The position numbers and the translations under genes are program-made. The notes under the pieces are model-generated. The model worked only from the letters and a program-made list of their open reading frames with translations. It had not been told where the DNA came from and did no database searches. Positions 34,760-44,297 of a DNA stretch of 64,000 nucleotides are shown one piece after another. The stretch is from Saccharum officinarum. Taxonomy: Eukaryota > Streptophyta > Magnoliopsida > Poales > Poaceae. The stretch lies in the NCBI GenBank assembly GCA_020631735.1, contig CM036191.1, positions 38,919,335 to 38,983,334 on the forward strand, in the 5' to 3' direction. Each line of letters begins with the position of its first letter. Within the stretch, counting starts at the first letter, position 1.

Positions 34760-35213
34760 GAAGCTCCTGCTGTGATTCAGTCATACTACAACAAAAGGAT
34801 TGTTGGTTGCCCTGGTGTTGAAGGAGGTACACTACTGCTCTGCTAAATATCCCTCCTAGTCAGCGGCGGATCTACAGGGGGGCTGGGTGGGCTCCAGCCC
34901 CCTAATGACTGGATTTACCACTAAAAACACTGTAGCAAAAACCTCAAATCACCGTTAAATCTTCATGCAAATCAACATCTCTATTGTTTTAGCCCCCCTT
35001 GATTCTCATCCTGCATCCGCCACTGCTCCTAGTCTTTTCCAGAATTTAAATCCTTGCATGTATCTTATGAAGAAAAACATTTTCATTTTTGTAAAAGCTA
35101 TCTAACTTGTCCCATTGCTTTCCCAGAAGATGAACATGATGTGGTGTGGTTTTAGTTGGAAGAAAAAGCAAAGCCACCATGAAATGCCCCATCTATACTC
35201 AATATTTATTTTA
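34760..35213 (+). pseudogene. Cytochrome c oxidase subunit 5b-like pseudogene (two exon remnants)
   Basis: COX5b is a nuclear-encoded, zinc-binding subunit of mitochondrial complex IV. Exon 34760-34826 follows a good acceptor (CCATAG) and reads EAPAVIQSYYNKRIVGCPGV before donor GGAG^GTACAC. The next exon starts at 35127 after TTTCCCAG, completes a split Glu codon and reads EDEHDVVWF, matching the conserved EGEDEHDVVWFWL region. The following Trp codon is now TAG, and after a 1-bp shift the conserved CPxC zinc motif reads CPIY (TGT to TAT). These changes are mostly G to A. The sequence then runs into the 100-N gap. No upstream exon or targeting peptide could be found, so the locus is dead and incomplete. 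Family identity is strong from the motif string; whether it came from a functional or already duplicated gene cannot be told. Confidence 0.83.
34861..35025. mobile_element. hAT-type MITE in the COX5b-like intron
   Basis: Inverted termini CAGCGGCGGATCTACAG and CTGCATCCGCCACTG bound a 165-bp insert with no ORF. A perfect 8-bp target duplication, CTCCTAGT, flanks it at 34853-34860 and 35026-35033. An 8-bp duplication and CAG...CTG ends are hAT hallmarks. Confidence 0.92.
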
Positions 35214-35313
35214 NNNNNNNNNNNNNNNNNNNNNNNNNNNNNNNNNNNNNNNNNNNNNNNNNNNNNNNNNNNNNNNNNNNNNNNNNNNNNNNNNNNNNNN
35301 NNNNNNNNNNNNN
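35214..35313. other. Assembly gap (100 N)
   Basis: A run of exactly 100 N, the conventional placeholder for a gap of unknown size. It cuts the COX5b-like exon on the left from Gypsy-like LTR sequence on the right. Confidence 0.99.
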
Positions 35314-35735
35314 ACGGGAGTTGGTTATCCCCTTGAGAAATATTCTGTCCAGTCCAATTAAAGACTGGTATGTCTTGATAACCTGAACTTGGGACCCTTC
35401 GTACACACCACTCGCTCCTGATGGGCGGAGACGATTACCCGTCTGACTAGGGCGGTGCCACTACTACTAGGTGGAAGGTGATAGTGTAGGGAGGTACGGG
35501 CATACGGGCCCACACCCTCCTAAGATAGCGTAGTGACCTTGGGGGCCTGGTACTACATCTCACAGTCTCAGCGTTTTGGTTGACTCTGGGGTGGCCTAGG
35601 GTTGAGTGGTAGGGTGGTAACGTACCGGTTGGGAGGCAGTCGGCATCAGCCTAGGCGAGGAACCACCGATGATGGCAATCTTGTGGATTTCTAGGTGTAC
35701 AGGCTCTGCAGAGTTGATCGATCTATACGTACAGC
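35314..35735 (+). repeat. Gypsy-type LTR, left half (split by the copia insertion)
   Basis: Non-coding sequence that continues at 46438 once the copia element and one copy of its ACAGC duplication are ignored: GATCTATACGTACAGC joins TGCGTCCGCAGATATGG. The composite is Gypsy LTR-like, an assignment from general resemblance to grass Gypsy LTRs and from the primer site at its far end. Its start is lost in the gap. Confidence 0.6.
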
Positions 35736-37860
35736 TGTAAGGTCCTAGATGGCTAGAGGGGGGGTGAATAGCCTATAAAAAATCCTACACAAGGCACTAA
35801 GCAAACTTGTTAGAATAACAAATGGCGTAAAGCGAGTTTTGCTTAGCCTACGGTTGTGATGCAAGCCTCTTATCCACAAGTCTAGTAGATTATGATCTCT
35901 AGTTCACACAAGGGCTATGTCACTAAACTTACACTAGTGAGCAAGCTAGCAACTACTAGCAAAGGCTACCACTAGAGCTACACAATAAAAACTAGTAAAA
36001 GAAAATGAGAGAGAGAGATGGTGAATCTTATACCGACGGTGGAGTGAAGATGTTGCCAATCACCAAGATGATATACAATCAATCAATATTGACAACAACA
36101 CAATATGAAGACCGATCACCGAGAGACAAGAGACACAATATTTTTGTTCACCCGGTGTTCACTTGTGCACCGACAAGCTACGTCACCGGTTGTGTCGACC
36201 AACACTTAGATGGTTCCTCGGTGTGACCCTCAAGTCACATGCCCCTCAAGGCATGCCCCGCAAGGCACCACAAGACACCACTCACAAGTGAGGTAACTCA
36301 ATGACACGCGCAATCCACTAGAGTTGCTTTTGGTGCTCCGCCGAGGAAAGCACAAGAACCTCTTACAATCAACCGGAGGTGGCCAAGAATAATCTCCTTC
36401 TCTTGCCAACGACTCCAACAATCTCCAAGCCAGCTAGGAGCGGTACTCTCCAAGAGTAACAAGAAATCCACCGGCTAAACCACCCATAAGTGCCACTAGA
36501 TGCCCTCAAGCTATGCAATGCACTTTGGGATCACTCAATCTCACTTTTGATTTGCAATCAAGCAAGAGAGATGAGTAGGAGGGAGAAGCTCTAGCTCAAA
36601 GGATGCACAAGAGTGTTAGAAATCACGAGAGGCCTCCCCAAGGGCTGGCCAACAAGTATTTATAAGCATCCCAAACGAATAGAGCCGTTATACCCCTTCA
36701 CTGGGTCCTTTTCGGGACGACCGGACGCGCCGGTCAAAACTGACCGGATGCGCTCAACCGCGTCCGATCCTCCAACGGTCACTGCGCCAATGGTCAAACC
36801 AATCGATCGAACGCGCCGCTCAACTGACTGGACGCGCCGATCGCACAGTACTGCGCGCCTGCGAAGCATCGACCGAACACACTCTAGGCAACGACCGGAC
36901 GCGATAGTGCCAGCGTCCGGTTGGAGTCGAGTAAGCTCCCTCAACGATCGAACGCGTCAATCGCGTGTGACCGGACATGCCGCGCGTCTGATCAACCTTG
37001 CGAACTTCAGTTCCCTCTGGGCACCTGACTAGACGCGCCGGTCTCGCAAGTGACCGGACGCGCTGGTTGCAAACCCTAACACCCGCGCACCTGACTGCTG
37101 TATTGAACTGACCGGACGCGTCCGGTCAAACCATGACCGCGTCCGGTGCAGCGTCCGGTCACCTCTGTGACCTCTGTTCGCCTCCGTTTCTTTTCCGACT
37201 TCCGGAGAGAGAGACCCAAACCCTCTCAACCGCTCAAACTCCAACGCCTTCGTAAATGTGCCAACACCAACAAGTGATCACCACCTTGTGCATGCGTGTT
37301 AGCATTTTCATAAACATTTTCGAAGGTTTTCTAGTTAGCTCACTAGGCCCTACATGCAATGCACTTCATGAATTCACCTAGTGGCACCTGTGCGTCGAAT
37401 AACCGATAAGACTTCCCCTCTTAATAGTTCGGCTATCGATCCTAAACCACTCACACCCTCTATGGTGTCTTGAGTGCAAAACAAAATGGCCTTATGGTTA
37501 TACCTTTGCCTTGAGCCCATTTTGTTTTTCCAAAAGATATGATCCACTTCATATCATCACATGACCGTCTCGATCCATCGACCTTGACTTCACTTGCTCT
37601 TCACCGTTGCATTGGTCCGTCGGCGCCAAGTCTTGCTCAAGCTTCACCATCGTATGGTCCTTCACTTCAAAGCCTCGACTTGCCCTTCACCTTCACAACC
37701 GGTCCATCGAGCCAAGCATCATCTTGGTCTTCATCATCTTGGTCACATGAGTCAATGTCATGTCTCATATTCATGACCACCTTTATCTAAATCATCCACT
37801 TAGATACAAAGGTTAGTCCTAGGTTTCATCAATTAGCCAAAACCAAACTAGGGACTTTCA
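35736..37860 (-). repeat. 3' LTR of the 10.7-kb copia element
   Basis: On the plus strand it starts TGTAAGGTCCTAGATGG and ends GGGACTTTCA. It aligns with 44298-46432 except for a replaced block at about 37200-37252. It includes a CpG-dense stretch (36713-37163) packed with GACCGGACGCG motifs. Confidence 0.95.
37110..37127. repeat. 18-bp perfect palindrome GACCGGACGCGTCCGGTC in LTR
   Basis: It reads identically on both strands and lies in a cluster of partial copies of the same motif. The same palindrome occurs in the other LTR at 45675-45692. Confidence 0.95.
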
Positions 37861-37874
37861 ATCTCCCCCTTTTT
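37861..37874 (-). other. Polypurine tract of the 10.7-kb copia element
   Basis: On the minus strand AAAAAGGGGGAGAT directly precedes the LTR TGAAAG start. Confidence 0.9.
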
Positions 37875-38959
37875 GGTAATTGATGACAACCCTTACAAAG
37901 ATGATTTTGATAATAAAAGTTTTGAACTTGTCATACTTGTCCAATCATTTTGCTCATAAGTAAAGTTTGGACAATTATCACAAGCTCGGTTTTGGTAGCA
38001 TTAGCTCTCCCTACATATGTGCATAGAGTTTGGATTGAAAGCTTTGCACATATGCATGGATAGAAGTGTTGAGAGAGTAATTCTATCAAAATGATGCTAA
38101 AGTGTAAGAAATGGACCTTTGAAGCGTGATACCAATAGGAGTTGTCTTTTACACCATCCTTAGCATCATGAAGTAACTAGACATCCATCACAACTCAAGA
38201 ACCCCGTGAGATCAACATTATATGTAAAGGTTCTTGGACCACTTGTAAAGCTTTAAGCACGTCTAGATACCACATGTAAACTATTCCTATGCATGCTAGT
38301 AGATCATTTCATCATTCAAGTTCTATACTAGCATTGCACCACACAAGCATGTATATTGAATATAAATACACGTGCAGTGAGCAAGTCATATGAGAATGCA
38401 CAAACAAATGCAACAACTTTGTTTATGAGCTTGCTCCCCCTACTTGTGTACATCAAAATTTTATTTACCCCTTTATCATGTTGAATCATCTTTTTCCCTC
38501 CCTCTTTGTCAACAACTTACCCAAAAATGGGATCAAATTGTGGAGAGAAAAAACAATGTTTGATGGAGTAGGTTAGAATTTATCAAATTTGGTTCAACCT
38601 AGAACACTTGCCAAAGATATTTAATTCGATTTGAACCAAAGACAAGCTTCTTCACACCTCATAATAAGGGTTATCTTGCCTATGTTGAATTAAACACGTA
38701 TAGCAAATCTTCTAGATTCAACACTAGGTTTACAAGCTCACAAACATGTCATATGCCACCACTAGATCAAAAAAAGCATAGAAGCAATAGTGGTAACATA
38801 TATCCATCAAATTCATTTGATTTATCATGAATGCTCATGCGTACCACTTATTATGTCTACATGCTCTAGCAAGTCCTTAGCATAGGATGAATGACATGTC
38901 AATCAACTTTACCTTGTAATGTCGAAGGAGAGGCATGTCAATAAGTAGGTGGGGTGCAT
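37875..38959 (-). other. 3' untranslated spacer of the 10.7-kb copia element
   Basis: About 1.1 kb between the pol stop and the purine tract, with no ORF of note. No env-like frame is visible here. Confidence 0.7.
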
Positions 38960-41707
38960 TCAACTCATGTTTGAGAAATCAAGAATGTTCAACTCATTCC
39001 TTAGCTTGCAAAACCTCTTTTCATCAAGTGGCTTGGTGAGAATATCGGCAAGTTGATCATCGGTGCCAACACTTTCAATGGCAATATCTCCCTTTTGTTG
39101 ATGATCTCTAATGAAATGATGCCTTATGTCAATATGCTTTGTTCTTCCATGTTGAACCGGGTTTTGAGTTATCTTGATTGCACTTTCATTATCACATAGC
39201 AATGGCACATTCTTGAAGTTGAGGCCATAATCCTTCAAAGTTGATTTCATCCATAGCAATTGTGCACAACAACTCCCCGCACTCACATATTCGACTTCGG
39301 CGGTAGAGATTGCCACACTATTTTGTTTCTTTGAGGACCATGACACATGTGATCTTCCAAGTAATTGACATGTGCCACTTGTGCTCTTTCTATTGATTTT
39401 GCAACCCCCATAGTCAGAGTCCAAATATCCAATCAATTCAAACTTTGACCCCTTGGGATACCATAGTCCAACATCTCTTGTTTGCTTCAAGTACCTCAAT
39501 ATTCTCTTTGCGGTCGTGAGATGACTCTCTCTAGGTGAGGCTTGATATCTAGCACACATACAAACACTAAACATGACATCCGGCCTTGATGCGGTGACAT
39601 AGAGTAGACTTCCAATCAAAGACCGGTATTCCTTTTGATTCACCATTTTGCCATCAAAATCACTATCCAAATTGCCATTTGTACCCATTGGAGTTGAAAT
39701 TGGCTTTGCATCTTGCATTCCAAACTTCTTCAATATGTCCCTTATGTATTTCCCTTGACTCACAAATGTCCCATTCTTCAATTGCTTGACTTGGAGACCA
39801 AGGAAGTAGCTAAGTTCACCAATCATAGACATTTCAAACTCTTTGGCCATCATAGCACCAAATTCTTCACAATAAGCTTGATCGGTTGATCCAAAGATGA
39901 TGTCATCGACATATATTTGTACTATGAATAGATCATTCCCAATCTTCTTAGTGAATAGAATTATATCAACCTTGCCCATCTTGAATCCCTTAGAGAGAAG
40001 GAAATCCCTTAGCCTCTCATACCATGCTCTAGGTGCTTGCTTTAAGCCATATAAAGCCTTCTTCAACTTGTACACATGGTTGGGTTTCTTGTCATCTTCA
40101 AATCCGGGAGGTTGCTCAACAAAGACTAACTCATTGATGATTCCATTGAGAAATGCACTTTTGACATCCATTTGATATAGTTTGATGTTGTGTGCACAAG
40201 CATAAGCCAATAGAATCCTTATTGCCTCCAATCTTGCCACGGGAGCATATGTCTCATCATAGTCAAGACCTTCTACTTGAGTGTAACCTTGAGCAACTAG
40301 TCTTGCTTTGTTTCTCACCACAATGCCATCTTGATCTTGCTTGTTTTTGAACACCCACTTGGTTCCAATCACATTGTAGTCATTTGGCCTTTCTACCAAT
40401 TCCCAAATATCATTTCTTGTGAAATTGTTAAGCTCTTCTTGCATAGCCATGATCCAATCGGCATCCCTCAAAGCTTCTTCTATTTTCTTTGGTTCTATGG
40501 TTGACACAAATGATGCATGCTCACAAAACATAGCCAATCTTGATCTTGTTTGCACACCACTTCTAATATCACCAATAACACTATCAATGGGGTGATCTCT
40601 TGCAACATGTTGTGGTTGGAGTATTTGCACTTGATTGCTTGAGCTTGGTTGATCACTTGATGTATCTTGATGAGATGAACTAGCACCATGATCTTGTACT
40701 TGAGAGTCATTAGCTAGCTTGAATGGAGAATTAAGCACTTGATCTTTATCATCATCTTGAATATCAATTACTTGCTTTGCTCTAATGTCCCCAATGTCCA
40801 TGTTCTTCATTGCTTCCACCAATAGAGTTCCACCAACATCATCTAGATTCTCTTCTTCATCTTGTGACCCATTGGTTTCATCAAATTGCACATCATGAAC
40901 TTCTTCTAGAATGCCGCTTGAGTTGTTCCAAACTCTATAAGCTTTGCTTGTAGTTGAATAACCAAGTAGGAACCCCTCATCACATCTCTTGTCAAACTTT
41001 CCTAATCTAGTGCCCTTCTTCAAGATATAGCATTTGCAACCAAATACTCTAAAGTAAGAAATATTGGGCTTTCTTCCATAAAGTAGCTCATATGGGGTCT
41101 TCTCTAGCAATGGATGACAATATAGTCTATTGATGTAGTAGCAAGCGGTATTGATTGCTTCATCCCAAAATGATTGACTCACATTGTACTCATGAAGCAT
41201 TGATCTACCCATATCAAGTAATGTTCTATTCTTTCTCTCAACTAGGCCATTTGATTGTGGAGTGTACTTGGCCGAGAATTGATGTCTAATGCCATAGTGA
41301 TCACAAAGTTCTTCAATTCTTATATTCTTGAACTCACTTCTATTGTCACTTCTCACTTTCTTGATTCTAATCTCAAACTCATTGTGAACTCTAGTGAGAA
41401 AGGTCTTGAAGGTGTCAAACACTTCACTTTTGTCCCTAAGAAAGAATACCCATGTGAATCTTATGAAGTCATCCACTATGACAAATACATACTTATTACC
41501 ACCTATGCTTGAGTATGTTGTTGGGCCAAATAGATCCATGTACATCAAATCAAATGCTTTGCATGTGCTCATTGTACTCTTCTTTGGATGTGAGCTTCCA
41601 ACTTGCTTCCCGGCTTGACATGCACTACAAAGCTTATTCTTCTCAAATTCAACATCTTTCAAACCATTGACAAGATTGTGAGTTGTAAGCTTCTTTAATT
41701 GTTTCAT
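38960..41707 (-). CDS. pol polyprotein (integrase, reverse transcriptase, RNase H), long open part
   Basis: A 915-residue open frame. In order: the end of the pre-integrase zinc domain (CSACQAGKQ, residues 28-36); the integrase core with MDLFGP (~57), VRSDNRSEF (~116) and NGLVERKNRTLLDM (~152), which keep D, D and E; the integrase C-terminal FRVFGCKCYILKKG; RT with GTKWVFKNKQ, MDVKSAFLNG, ALYGLKQAPRAWYE and the catalytic IYVDDIIFG; and RNase H with STAEVEYVSAGSCCAQLLW and KHIDIRHHFIRDH, ending TKPLDEKRFC. The usual Gly in SDNGSEF is Arg, a G-to-A type change beside the active site. The ATG at 41707 is only the first Met after a stop; the natural pol starts farther upstream. Confidence 0.92.
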   Translation of the reverse strand: MKQLKKLTTHNLVNGLKDVEFEKNKLCSACQAGKQVGSSHPKKSTMSTCKAFDLMYMDLFGPTTYSSIGGNKYVFVIVDDFIRFTWVFFLRDKSEVFDTFKTFLTRVHNEFEIRIKKVRSDNRSEFKNIRIEELCDHYGIRHQFSAKYTPQSNGLVERKNRTLLDMGRSMLHEYNVSQSFWDEAINTACYYINRLYCHPLLEKTPYELLYGRKPNISYFRVFGCKCYILKKGTRLGKFDKRCDEGFLLGYSTTSKAYRVWNNSSGILEEVHDVQFDETNGSQDEEENLDDVGGTLLVEAMKNMDIGDIRAKQVIDIQDDDKDQVLNSPFKLANDSQVQDHGASSSHQDTSSDQPSSSNQVQILQPQHVARDHPIDSVIGDIRSGVQTRSRLAMFCEHASFVSTIEPKKIEEALRDADWIMAMQEELNNFTRNDIWELVERPNDYNVIGTKWVFKNKQDQDGIVVRNKARLVAQGYTQVEGLDYDETYAPVARLEAIRILLAYACAHNIKLYQMDVKSAFLNGIINELVFVEQPPGFEDDKKPNHVYKLKKALYGLKQAPRAWYERLRDFLLSKGFKMGKVDIILFTKKIGNDLFIVQIYVDDIIFGSTDQAYCEEFGAMMAKEFEMSMIGELSYFLGLQVKQLKNGTFVSQGKYIRDILKKFGMQDAKPISTPMGTNGNLDSDFDGKMVNQKEYRSLIGSLLYVTASRPDVMFSVCMCARYQASPRESHLTTAKRILRYLKQTRDVGLWYPKGSKFELIGYLDSDYGGCKINRKSTSGTCQLLGRSHVSWSSKKQNSVAISTAEVEYVSAGSCCAQLLWMKSTLKDYGLNFKNVPLLCDNESAIKITQNPVQHGRTKHIDIRHHFIRDHQQKGDIAIESVGTDDQLADILTKPLDEKRFCKLRNELNILDFSNMS

Positions 41708-42171
41708 GCCAACATGACCAAGCCTTCTATGCCAAAGTCAACCCATGCTTGATTTGGAGATTAAGCAAGTTGTCAAAGAAGTTTCTCTAGCATTGAAGTC
41801 AACTAGGTAGAGATTCTCATATCTAAAGCCCTTGAATGCCACATTTGAACCATCCATACTAATGACTTCCACATCGTCAACCCCAAAGATACATTTGTAA
41901 CCAAGATCACATATTTATGCCACGGATAGAAGATTGAAATCCAAGCTTTTAACTAGCAACACATTGGAGATACTCAAGTCATTTGATATTGCAATCTTGC
42001 CCAAGCCAATAACCTTTCCTTTCTTGTTATTGCCAAATGTGATAGAATCAACACCACTATTATTATCATTGATTGAGTCAAATATTCTTGATGTACCGGT
42101 CATGTGTTGAGTGCACCCACTATCAATAATCCAATGCCTTCCTCTGGCTTTGTAATTGACCTACAAGCAAA
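41708..42171 (-). pseudogene. Protease and pre-integrase part of pol, interrupted
   Basis: The protease signature HWIIDSGCTQHMTGTSRIF lies near 42087-42140, followed by SITFGNNKKGKVIGLGKI and LDFNLLSVA. A TAA follows LLSVA (about 41912), and a TGA replaces the Trp of the LWHRRLGH motif (about 41738). Both stops are single C/T or G/A-type changes relative to the family pattern, and they cut protease from integrase. Confidence 0.85.
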
Positions 42172-44237
42172 TCAATGAAGCTTAGGTACCCATTTTTGCT
42201 TGGGTCCTTGTAGGTTAGTAACTAAGCTCTTTGGTACCCAAATAGCCTTCTTCTTTGGGCCCACAATGGGTGTACCAATAAACTTAGCTTGCACACCCTT
42301 CACACTTTTGGTAAGCACATAACAAGAATCAAAAGGTATAGCATTAACAAGTTTCTTGCTTTGGTTCTTTTTATTGCAATTATGCTCTAGGTGCCTGACT
42401 TGCTTGTATCTATTGCAAAACCGACCATTACCCTTCACAAAGCTAGGCTTTAGAGTTGCAAAGGCCGACTTGCCTTTCTTGGGGTGTAGCCTAATCCCTC
42501 TTTGTTAAGAGAGAACCTTTGGCTACCTAAACACTTAAGCAAGTGGGCCTCACCACCATAGGCCTTGCCTAGGGCGTGAGTGAGCTCATCCACCTCTCTT
42601 TTGAGAGTCTCATTCTCAACCATTAGTGAGGCATCACAAGTGAAACCATCACTATTAGTGGAGGTAGAGTCGGTGGTGGTGGATGAAGAGCTACAAGAAG
42701 GGTTAGCATTTGACATGATGATAGGTTCATAAGAGAATTCATCAATTATATCACATGTAACACCTATATCACATGATACAACAACCTTCTTCTTTGCTTG
42801 TTGCTCAAGTAGCAATGAGTGAGCTTTTTCAAGCTTGGAATGAGCCTTACCAAGATCCTCATGGTCTTCCACTAGACTCTCATGAGTGGTCTTAATCTCA
42901 CTAAGAACTTTCTCAAGTATTGCTACTTTCATTGAAAGTTTCTTACACTCCTTGTTCTTGGCAATAGCTATGTCTCTAGTTTGTTGCATCAAGTCATATA
43001 GTTGTTCTTTAGTTAGTTCATCATCATCATTTTCACTATCATTATCATTATCATTATCACTATCGTGAACATATTCCATTTCACTTTCATCATCACTCTC
43101 ATCATATAATACCTTAGTTTCTTTGGCCATGAAGCATGAAGAGGATGAACCAAATAGTGATGGCTTCTTGTTGATAGCAATGGAAGCAAAAGACTTGTTG
43201 GATGATTCTTCTTCTTCTTCTTCTTCATCACTTTCCCAAGTGACCACATAGGCTTCATTCTTGCCCTTCTTGAAAGTCATCTTGGCTTCTCTCTTTTTCT
43301 TCTCAAACTTGCACCTCTTGTTGTTCTTCTTCTTGTCATAGGGACATTCGGCTTGAAGATGTTCGGTGCTATCACAATTGAAGCACTTCCTTTGTTGCTC
43401 ATTGCTCTTGAAATTGTTATTTCTCTTTTTGAAGCCTCTTCTCTTAATGAACATGTGACCCATTTTCTTGACTACAAGAGCAAATGCCTCATCATCAATT
43501 TCAAAATCTTCATCTTCATTATTGTCTTCTTCTTCTTCAATGATGGTAGCTTTGTCCTTGGAGGAGATGGCCTTGAATGCCACAGTCTTCTTCTTCTTTT
43601 CTTCCTCCTTCTTCTCCTTCTCATCGGCATCTTGATCATACTTGTCATATGTCAATACCTCTCCAAGCAAATCATTGGGCTTCATTGTTTCAAGCCCATC
43701 TCTTTGTAGCATCATGATCAACATTTTGAATCTTCTTGGTAAGCTCAACAAGAACTTGTGGCAAAAGTCTTGGTCTTGTGTCTTGTGCCCTAAGCTCTTG
43801 AGATCATTCACAATGACTTGCAATCTATGAAACATTTCTAAGATTGTTTCTTCTTCTTTCATCTTGAAGTTCTCAAACTCACTCTTGAGCCCATATAGCT
43901 TGGCACTCTTCACAACCTTAGTGCCCTCATATGTTTCACTCAACCTTGTCCATACTTCATTTGCCAATTCTAAATCCTTGATGCCCTCAAATACTTTTGT
44001 GTCAATACCATTGTAAAGTGTATTGAGAGTCATTCTATTGCATGTTCTATTTGCTCTATCTTCATCGGTGAGATGATCGGGATCAATGATAGCAAAATCA
44101 TTCTCGGTGACTTGCAAAACTCTCTCATGAATAGAACCAAGGTACATTGTCATTTTTCTCTTCCAATGAGCAAAAGAACTAACACCATCAAAGAACGGTG
44201 GCTTGCCCCCAACATGATTGAACACAATTTAAGCCAT
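42172..44237 (-). pseudogene. gag of the 10.7-kb copia element, lightly damaged
   Basis: The likely start ATG is at 44237-44235, but codon 3 is TAA; after it the frame is open for ~590 codons to 42450. Seen in order: GGKPPFFDGVSSFAHWKRKM, a UBN2/Gag core (TLYNGIDTKVFEGIKDLELA, NDLLGEVLTYD), an acidic Lys/Glu-rich linker, a CCHC knuckle CFNCDSTEHLQAEC, a Ser/Asp/Glu-rich region, and a coiled coil (AKNKECKKLSMKVAILEKVL). A 1-bp deletion in the A/C run at about 42478-42481 shifts the frame, and the C-terminal part with a second, degraded knuckle (FCNRYKQVRHLEHNC) continues at 42438-42172. Confidence 0.88.
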
Positions 44238-44282
44238 TTTTCACACTGAAGGATGTTAAGCCTTGATTAAAACGGTGACCAC

Positions 44283-44295
44283 GGCTCCGATACCA
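44283..44295 (-). other. Primer binding site of the 10.7-kb copia element
   Basis: On the minus strand TGGTATCGGAGCC starts two bases after the LTR end (44298). It matches the initiator Met-tRNA type used by plant copia elements. Confidence 0.88.
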
Positions 44296-44297
44296 CT

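Noticed and set aside
35115..35406. ORFs spanning the N run
   Set aside because: They exist only because N is read through; the left part is the COX5b-like exon in another frame.
36005..36226. ORF repeated in both LTRs (also 44608-44790)
   Set aside because: It lies in LTR non-coding sequence, is short and unlike any protein; it is duplicated because the LTR is.
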